Assembly: GCA_036399695.1 (NCBI GenBank)
Contig: DASWMP010000194.1
Coordinates: 1 to 35,913, forward strand
DNA: 35,913 bases
Source: DASVEE01 sp036399695
Lineage (GTDB): Bacteria > Acidobacteriota > Thermoanaerobaculia > Gp7-AA8
Direction of reading: 5' to 3'
Position numbers and translations under genes: made by a program. Of the stretch, positions 16,326-22,368 are shown one piece after another (positions within the stretch are counted from its first letter, which is position 1; each line of letters opens with the position of its first letter). The notes under the pieces are model-generated. The model did not search any database and was not told the origin of the DNA. It saw only the letters and a list, made by a program, of their open reading frames with translations.

Positions 16326-17084
16326 ATGAAAACGATACCCATCACGCTCGCACTCACGTTTCTCCTCGCCGGCTGCGGCGGCGAAAACACCCCGTCCAAG
16401 GTCCAGCCGCCCGGCGCCGAGCAGGACGCCAAATCGAAGACGCTCGAAGCCGGCGCCGCGGTCATGCAGGACAAGACGCCGCTGTCGAAGCTGAACGCTT
16501 ACGTCAACGGCTTCCACTTCTACAGCGGCAACATGCAGGGGCAGATGGAGGCGCATCACTACTGCGAGCAGGTCAACGAGGACCTGCATCAGTGCGTGAT
16601 CTTCGACGGCAATGGCGCGACGGCGCGCATCATGGGCATCGAGTACATCGTCAGTGAGAAGCTCTTCAAGAGTCTTCCGGCCGAGGAGAAGAAGCTCTGG
16701 CATAGCCACCAGTACGAGGTGAAGTCAGGGGAACTGATCGCCCCCGGCATTCCTCAGGTCGCCGAGCACGAGCTCATGGAAAAACTGGTCTCAACGTACG
16801 GCAAGACGTGGCACACCTGGCACACTGACGATCCCACCAAAACGCTTCCCCTCGGGCAGCCGATGCTGATGATGGGCTTCACCGCCGACGGCCAGCTCCG
16901 CGGTCACCTCGTCGACGCCCGCGACCAACGCTTCGGCGTCAGCACGTCGCAAAAACGGGAGAGCCGGAAGGACATCGCCGCGCCGCCGGTCCACCCCGAA
17001 GCAAACGGCTGGATGCACGGTCAGGCCGTCCAGCTCACGCTGCAACCGGTGGCGCCCGGCGCACCGCCGCATTCAGCGCACTGA
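16326..17084 (+). CDS. OBAP/DUF1264 family lipoprotein
   Basis: A 252-residue protein with a lipoprotein signal (MKTIPITLALTFLLAGC, lipid-modified Cys17). The mature part matches the oil-body-associated protein family DUF1264. It has GFHFYSGNMQGQMEAHHYC, DLHQCVIFDG, ARIMGIEYIVS, EEKKLWHSHQYEVKSG, TYGKTWHTWHTD and LPLGQPMLMMGF, in family order. Plant members sit on lipid droplets; the bacterial role is unknown. The conserved His/Cys residues are suggestive of metal binding, which is inference. The ATG at 16326 is preferred over a GTG 27 bases upstream because it begins the signal peptide directly. Confidence 0.85.
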   Translation: MKTIPITLALTFLLAGCGGENTPSKVQPPGAEQDAKSKTLEAGAAVMQDKTPLSKLNAYVNGFHFYSGNMQGQMEAHHYCEQVNEDLHQCVIFDGNGATARIMGIEYIVSEKLFKSLPAEEKKLWHSHQYEVKSGELIAPGIPQVAEHELMEKLVSTYGKTWHTWHTDDPTKTLPLGQPMLMMGFTADGQLRGHLVDARDQRFGVSTSQKRESRKDIAAPPVHPEANGWMHGQAVQLTLQPVAPGAPPHSAH

Positions 17085-17156
17085 CGTCCGCTGCTAGCGC
17101 CTACCAGCCGCCGGTTCGCTAATCCAGCCCGCGGCGTTGGAGGCAGCCGTGACACG

Positions 17157-17762
17157 TGGAGGCGACCCAACGATCGGGTCTGGCGATGTCAGATCGAGGT
17201 CCGGCGATCTCAACTCAGAGTCCGGCGACCTCAAAACGAAATTCGACCACCTCAGAACGAGAAGCGACGATCTCAAGTTGAGGGGCGACGACCTCAAAAT
17301 CGAGGTTCGACGACCTCGAATCGAGGTGCGACGACCCTCGAAATCGAGTGCGCCGATCTCAAATTGAGGTTCGACGACCTCAAAATCGAGGTGCGGCGAT
17401 CTCAAATTTGAGGTTCAGCCACCTTAAAACGAGAAGCGACGATCTCAAGTCGAGGGGCGGCGACTTCAAACTCGAGGTTCGACGACCTCGAATCGAGGTG
17501 CGACGACCCTCGAAATCGAGTGCGCCGATCTCAAATTGAGGTTCGGCCACCCAAAAACGACGTGCGACGACCCTGAAATTGAGGTTCGACGACTTCAATC
17601 GAGGGGCGGCGATCTCAAATCGAGGTTCAGCCACCCCAGAAAACGACGTGCGGCGATCTCAAATTGAGGTTCGACGACTTCGAAACCGAGGTGCGGCGAT
17701 CTCAAATCGAGGTTCAGCGACCTCAAATCGAGGTGCGGCGATCTCAAAAACCAGGTTCGACG
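17157..17762. repeat. Array of about 26 degenerate 20-23-nt palindromic repeats
   Basis: The core of each unit is GAGGTKCGRCGAYCTCAAA, followed by one to four variable bases. Two palindromes alternate: GAGGT(N6)ACCTC and CTCAAATTGAG. A block of about 118 bases starting at 17257 is repeated almost exactly at 17429, so the array has grown by segmental duplication as well as unit by unit. Short open frames run through it on both strands but vary in frame and have no start signals. There are no identical repeats with unique spacers, so it is not a CRISPR. An isolated similar unit occurs near 24986-25010. Confidence 0.85.
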
Positions 17763-17768
17763 TGCCCA

Positions 17769-17846
17769 GCAAGCGGAGCGGAAGCTCGACGCTTCCGCTA
17801 TGGGAAAGCGGCAACTGATGAACCGTCGCTGCCGCACTCCAAACTC
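17769..17846. repeat. Palindromic repeat, GGAGTGCGGCAGCGACGG family (one copy)
   Basis: A GCGGAAG...CTTCCGC hairpin is followed by GGAAAGCGGCAACTGATGAA and the TCGCTGCCGCACTCCAAACT end. It matches the right arm of the pair at 34431-34592. It lies directly after the 22-nt array. Confidence 0.7.
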
Positions 17847-18127
17847 GGCGGCGCCCGCCGGTGACAACCGGCAGCCGGACCCGTGTCCGAACTTGCTTGA
17901 GCTAGATGCACTCAATCTGACAACTCACAGCGTGTCATCACCACCACACCGGCGCGCAGCGCCGTTAAACTCGCTCGGCCGCGCCACCGATCGGACCTGT
18001 GGGACGCGAGCGCGCCCGCTTTTTTTGGCGGTGTCGCAGGAGAGGAAAACGGGCGCGCGCGCCCGGCACCCCGTCGTCCGCACCCGCACGCATGCAAGTT
18101 GCACTTTGTACGGGCGAGAACGCATTC
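17847..18127. other. Non-coding gap before the candidate selenoprotein gene
   Basis: About 280 bases with no convincing gene. It contains a GC-rich, partly self-complementary stretch (GGGCGCGCGCGCCC near 18050) and a T7 run at about 18021. No tRNA or clear promoter was recognised. The promoter of the downstream gene presumably lies here. Confidence 0.4.
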
Positions 18128-18138
18128 AGGAGGCGACC

Positions 18139-18705
18139 ATGGCCGTACAGTGGAACAAGGATGTCGACGCCGCACTCGCGGAAGCGAAGAGCGGCAACAA
18201 ACCATTGCTGATCGATTTCAGCGCCGCACCGGCGTGAGGCGGCTGCGCTCGGCTGGAAGCCGAGTCTTACGAGGACGCTGAAGTCGCATCGTTCATCCAC
18301 GAGAATTTCGTCCCCCTCGGGGCACACATCAAAGAGCACCCCGCCTGGTTTCACCGCTTCTCAGCCGTCTGGACGCCGACGATCCTGATCATGGATCCGA
18401 ACGGCGAGGAACGCTGGCGCATCGAAGGCTACCTGCCGAAAAACGAGTTCCGCGCCCAACTCGAGCTCGGCCTGGCCCGCGTGGACGTGATGCGCAAGCG
18501 ATGGGCGGAAGCAGAGAAGCGCTACGCGAACGTCGTCGAGCGCTACGCCGACACGAACGCCGTGCCCGAAGCGCTGTACTGGCGGGACGTCAGCAAATAC
18601 AACCAGACCCACGACCACGTGCCGCTCCAGAACGTGGCCCGCGAGCTGAAGGAAAGGTATCCGGACAGCGAATGGGCGGTCAAAGCGTCGGTGTGGGGCG
18701 GGTGA
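18139..18705 (+). CDS. Candidate selenoprotein: thioredoxin-like protein with Sec-Gly-Gly-Cys site
   Basis: From the ATG at 18139, with AGGAGG at 18128-18133 and a 5-base spacer, the frame reads a thioredoxin-like start (LLIDFSAAPA) and then meets TGA at 18235-18237. Reading continues in the same frame as GGCARLEAESYEDAEVASFI, then WTPTILIMDPNGEE with the cis-Pro loop, a YLPKNEF segment and a C-terminal helical tail ending SEWAVKASVWGG at a final TGA. The UGA lies exactly where homologues carry the first Cys of CxxC, giving U33-G-G-C36. A SECIS-like hairpin follows. The full product would be 188 residues, a cytoplasmic thiol/selenol oxidoreductase. The alternative is a TGC-to-TGA nonsense mutation or sequencing error. 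No selenocysteine machinery lies in the window. Confidence 0.8.
18235..18264 (+). promoter_or_regulatory. Candidate bacterial SECIS element with recoded UGA
   Basis: The in-frame UGA (18235-18237) is followed by a perfect 7-bp stem, CTCGGCT (18248-18254) with AGCCGAG (18258-18264), closed by a GGA loop at 18255-18257. An outer G-U pair can extend it. The loop begins 17 bases after the UGA and opens with two G. This agrees with the general bacterial SECIS model (short stem-loop just downstream, G at the start of the loop) recognised by SelB. Folding was done by eye. Confidence 0.7.
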
Positions 18706-18720
18706 TGTGACGCGGCGGCG

Positions 18721-18807
18721 GGGAACGATGGGACCAACGGGACTGATAGGACAGAGGGGACCTATGGGGTTTCCCTCGGTCCTATCTGTCCCATAGGTCT
18801 CATCATT
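18721..18807. repeat. Period-9 array with inverted arms
   Basis: Units GGGAACGAT, GGGACCAAC, GGGACTGAT, AGGACAGAG, GGGACCTAT lead into a GGGGTTTCCC spacer, then the complementary units TCCTATCTG, TCCCATAGG, TCTCATCAT. It lies between the convergent selenoprotein and sngC genes and could form a hairpin terminator. The sngC reading frame runs into it and takes its last 14 residues and TAG stop from it. The GGGTTTCC spacer recurs at 29795. Confidence 0.85.
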
Positions 18808-21026
18808 TCTGGCGCCGGCAGCGCAATGGCACCCGCCGGCTCGCGCTCCAGCTTGCGGCTGGCGTAGGAAGCGGCAAGCGTTGCCTCATCCAGCGCCCAG
18901 TCCCACTTTTCCTCCACCTTGTTCTGCACGCTCGCGGCAAGCGCGATCGTGTCTACCGGGCGCTCCGCCTCGCACGACAGCACCACGTCGCGCAGCGCGG
19001 CCGGTGAGATGCGCTCGGCCACGATGGCCGGCCCTTCGACCGACACCGCCACACCGCGCACGGCGAGCTGGCGCACCAGCGTGTTCATCGCCAGGCTGCC
19101 GTACCAGGGGAAATAGAGCGCGCCGTCGCCGCAGTGGACAACGTGCGTGCGCTCCAGGCCATAGCGGGCGAAGTTCTCACGACCCTCGTGCAGCAGCTCG
19201 GCGGCGTGTCTGTCGAGATACTCCGGGAGCTCGTCCGTCGTGTAGATGGCGAACATCTCCTGCCGCACACGGTCGTGAATGTTGCCGCGGCCGCCGCTGT
19301 CGAAGACCGGCACGCGCCCACCGGCAGCCGGTACGAGATCGATGACGTGCTTCTCTTCGTCCACTGCCGTGACACGCCACCGTCGTCCTGCAAAGATGAG
19401 GAACGATCCTTCGGTCACCGGATTGACGATCGGCAGCGTGCCGAGCTGCCTTCCGCCCGCGACCAGGCGGTACTCGTCGGGCGAGACGAAGGCGCTGTAG
19501 AAGTCGTGGTGGTTCACGAGCTTCTCCCCTTTCACGTCGTGGATCAGCAGCCCGTCCGGCATCTGCTTCACCAGCTCACGAGCGGCGAGGTTGCGCAGCA
19601 GGGCGATGAACATCCCCCTGGTGACGTGCTGAAACGGTCCGCTGCCGCACAGCGCGGCGTACGCATCCCCGGCCGTGACGCCACCGTACTGCGCGATGAG
19701 CGACAGCAGTTGCTGCACGAGCGTCGAGCCGTGCACCATCTCGGCGAGCGGCGGCTCGACCCACTTGGCGAGCACCAGGTTGACCATCGCGATCGCTTCC
19801 ACGAGCGTCGCGCGAATGGCGTCCTGCGGCGAGGAGCGCGATGTGATCGCCTTTTCCTGAATGTACAGCCGGAGGATGGCGGGCTCGCCGCGGCGGCCCG
19901 AGCGGCCGAGGCGCTGACGCAACGCCGCGACGGTCGGGGGCACGCCGATCTGGGCCACGCTCTTCACCGCGCCGATGTCGATGCCCATCTCCAGCGTGCT
20001 CGTACAGATCACCGTCAGCGGCCGGTCGCCGCGCTTCAGCTCCTCTTCCACATGCGTCCGCAGCTCGCGCGAAAGGCTGCCGTGATGGGCGAAGAACTCC
20101 TGCGGCAGGTTCGCCGCCAGGCACATGCGCGACAGCAGGTCGGTATGCAGCTCGACGTTGCTCCGTGCATTCGCGAACACCAGGTTGTTCGAGCCGCGCA
20201 GGTTCTTGAAGAGATGCTGCGCGATCGACCTCGCGGTCTCGTCCTCTTCCTCGCCGTCCCGCTTTCCGCCGTTCGTGTCCTCCGCCCGCAGCGCGCCTTT
20301 GAAGCCGAACAGGCGCAGCATGAGGCCCGTCCCCGCTTCGTCCGACTTCACGATTGCCGGTGGCGCAGGCCGGCGGTTCGGCGGCCGGAGAAAGTCGGCG
20401 GCGATGTTCATGTCGCCGAGCGTGGCGCTGAGGCCGATGCGGCGCACGCGGCGATGCAGCACGCGCTCGAGCCGGTGCAGCAGCGACTGCAACTGCATCC
20501 CCCGCTCGCTGCCGATGAACGCGTGCAACTCGTCGATGACGACGAAGCGCAGCGCGCCGAAGATCCGCCGCACGTCGCTGCCGCGCCGCACGAACAGCGC
20601 CTCGAGTGATTCGGGCGTGATCAGCAGGATGCCGTCCGGCTGCCGTATGAGCTTCTGCCGCGCGTTCGCCGTGACGTCGCCGTGCCACCGGTGCACCGGG
20701 ATGTCCAGCGATTCACAGAGGCCGTCGAGACGCCGCCACTGGTCGTTGATCAACGCCTTGAGCGGCCCGACGTACAGCACCTGCACGCCGCCCGTCTCAT
20801 CGTCATCGCTGACCAGCGTCGAGCAGATCGGCAGGAACGCCGCCTCGGTTTTTCCCGCGGCCGTGGCGGCGGTGATGATGGCGTCGCCGTCGCCCCGCAG
20901 GATCGTGCCGATCGCCAGCTCCTGCACGTCCCGCAGCTCCGCCCACTGCTGGTCCCAGATCCAGCGGCGCACACGCTCGTGCAGCAGGTCGAACGACGAC
21001 GAACCGTCAGATGCGGAAGGAAGCAA
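18762..21026 (-). CDS. sngC: Shango SngC-like DEAD/DEAH helicase
   Basis: Superfamily 2 helicase related to Lhr-type and BREX BrxHI helicases, about 754 residues. From the suggested TTG at 21026, Walker A is TAATAAGKT (53-60), the DEAD-box variant is DELH (165-168), then SATLGD, and QRLGRSGRRG in the second RecA domain. Other starts, GTG 21041 and TTG 21065, are possible; all overlap sngB, so the genes are coupled. The last 14 residues (MMRPMGQIGPRETP) are encoded by the adjacent period-9 repeat and may be dispensable. In Shango, a TerB protein, an ATPase and this helicase together block phages; the mechanism is not established. Confidence 0.82.
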   Translation of the reverse strand: MLPSASDGSSSFDLLHERVRRWIWDQQWAELRDVQELAIGTILRGDGDAIITAATAAGKTEAAFLPICSTLVSDDDETGGVQVLYVGPLKALINDQWRRLDGLCESLDIPVHRWHGDVTANARQKLIRQPDGILLITPESLEALFVRRGSDVRRIFGALRFVVIDELHAFIGSERGMQLQSLLHRLERVLHRRVRRIGLSATLGDMNIAADFLRPPNRRPAPPAIVKSDEAGTGLMLRLFGFKGALRAEDTNGGKRDGEEEDETARSIAQHLFKNLRGSNNLVFANARSNVELHTDLLSRMCLAANLPQEFFAHHGSLSRELRTHVEEELKRGDRPLTVICTSTLEMGIDIGAVKSVAQIGVPPTVAALRQRLGRSGRRGEPAILRLYIQEKAITSRSSPQDAIRATLVEAIAMVNLVLAKWVEPPLAEMVHGSTLVQQLLSLIAQYGGVTAGDAYAALCGSGPFQHVTRGMFIALLRNLAARELVKQMPDGLLIHDVKGEKLVNHHDFYSAFVSPDEYRLVAGGRQLGTLPIVNPVTEGSFLIFAGRRWRVTAVDEEKHVIDLVPAAGGRVPVFDSGGRGNIHDRVRQEMFAIYTTDELPEYLDRHAAELLHEGRENFARYGLERTHVVHCGDGALYFPWYGSLAMNTLVRQLAVRGVAVSVEGPAIVAERISPAALRDVVLSCEAERPVDTIALAASVQNKVEEKWDWALDEATLAASYASRKLEREPAGAIALPAPEMMRPMGQIGPRETP

Positions 21027-22368
21027 GCTCGTCGTCCTCACCGCTCTCCGCCGGCGCTGCCGCAACCGCGGCGGGCGTGTCGTCGTCGATCTCCCCTTCC
21101 AGATCCGGATTGCGCTCCACGACGATGTCGATCGCGCCGAGGAGCTCGCGCCAGTTCGCCTGGGCGTTCTGCTCCAGCACGGACAGAAAGCTGACGAACG
21201 CCGTCACCGTATTGCGCGGCGTGCGGAAGTAGGCGTCGCCGATGCGGGTCGAGCAGTGATGCATGAACGCCTCGAGTGCATCGTCCGGCACCAGGTACCG
21301 GGACGCATCGCCGGCCGCGTAGACGTTGCGGATGTTCGCCAGCAGCACGTACAGGTCCTCCTTCGTTAGCTGCGACAGCGACAGCACCGGCCCGCTGTAG
21401 TCGACGAGGCCGTTCGTGGCGAACTGGTTCTGCGCGAGGCGCGACTGCAGCGCCGAGTAGCTGTACAGGCCGCGCCGCGTGTCGAGCAGGAGCTCCGGCG
21501 TGCCGCCGAGGAGCACACCCATTCCTTCCGCGCTCCCCTGCAGCACGTCGTTGAGGATGCGGAGGATCTGTTCGTAATTGCTGTTGCGCGCCTGGCTGTT
21601 GGCGAGCTTGTAGAGGTTCACCAGCTCGTCGAGGACGATGAGCAACCCGCCGTAGCCGGCCAGCCGCACGAAGCGGGCGAAGAGCTTCAACTGATCGTAC
21701 ACATTGGCGTCGCCGACGATCGTGCGCACGCCGAGGTGCGTCCGCGCGTCCGTCTTGGTCGTGTACTCGCCGCGCAGCCAGCGCAGCGCCGCGTCCTTCA
21801 GCTCCTCGTTCCCGCTGTCATGGCCGCGCCAGTAGGCCTCGATGACCTGCGCAAAATCGTAGCCGCCGACGAGCTCCTGCAGAGACGCAAGCCGCGTGCG
21901 GATCACTTCCTCGACGGGCACGCCGCCGCTCCGCGCCTCGCCGAGCGCGCTGGTGACGAACTTCTCGACGACGCTGGCCATCGCCCCGCCGTCCGGCTTG
22001 GAGCGCGTGGCAATGTTGCGCATCAGCTCCGCGTAGAGCGAGCGCGCCTGGCCCCCCGTCGCATGCAGACGCCGGTCGGGCGAAAGGTCGGCGTTGATGG
22101 CCACGAGGTTGCGCTCGAGCGCGATGGAGCGCACGAGGTTCAGGAAGAACGTCTTCCCCGATCCGTACTCGCCGATGACGAAGCGGATCGACGCGCCGCC
22201 GTCCGCCGTGCGATCGATATCCGCCACCAGCGCCTTCACCTCGTCGTGCCGCCCCACCTGGATGTGCTGCTGCCCCACGCGCGGCACCACGCCCGCGCGG
22301 AGCGACTGAATGATCGCGTCGCGATGCTTCGCCTTGATCGGGCCGGCGTTGGTCTGTGTCGTCGTCAT
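21007..22368 (-). CDS. sngB: Shango SngB-like ATPase (BrxD-like, DUF2791 type)
   Basis: A 453-residue AAA+-like P-loop ATPase. It has Walker A GEYGSGKT (66-73), Walker B LLIVLDE (242-248), and the stretch QILRILNDVLQGSAEGMGVL with GGTPE, as in BREX BrxD/DUF2791 ATPases. The ATG at 22368 overlaps the sngA stop as ATGA, and the 3' end overlaps sngC, so all three are translated together. The C-terminus is acidic with a poly-Ala stretch. It probably powers the complex and may load the helicase on DNA. It could equally be called BrxD-like; the TerB neighbour favours Shango over BREX, and no pglX/pglZ genes are present. Confidence 0.83.
   Translation of the reverse strand: MTTTQTNAGPIKAKHRDAIIQSLRAGVVPRVGQQHIQVGRHDEVKALVADIDRTADGGASIRFVIGEYGSGKTFFLNLVRSIALERNLVAINADLSPDRRLHATGGQARSLYAELMRNIATRSKPDGGAMASVVEKFVTSALGEARSGGVPVEEVIRTRLASLQELVGGYDFAQVIEAYWRGHDSGNEELKDAALRWLRGEYTTKTDARTHLGVRTIVGDANVYDQLKLFARFVRLAGYGGLLIVLDELVNLYKLANSQARNSNYEQILRILNDVLQGSAEGMGVLLGGTPELLLDTRRGLYSYSALQSRLAQNQFATNGLVDYSGPVLSLSQLTKEDLYVLLANIRNVYAAGDASRYLVPDDALEAFMHHCSTRIGDAYFRTPRNTVTAFVSFLSVLEQNAQANWRELLGAIDIVVERNPDLEGEIDDDTPAAVAAAPAESGEDDELASFRI

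Noticed and set aside
17157..17762. CRISPR array
   Set aside because: The units are adjacent, degenerate and only 20-23 bases long, without unique spacers, and no cas genes are present.
18139..18237. Separate 32-residue peptide ending at the TGA
   Set aside because: The downstream sequence in the same frame continues the thioredoxin-like fold, so the TGA is internal, by recoding or by mutation.
18762..22368. BREX system
   Set aside because: The ATPase and helicase are BrxD/BrxHI-like, but no PglX methylase, PglZ or BrxC is present, and a TerB protein is in the operon, which fits Shango.
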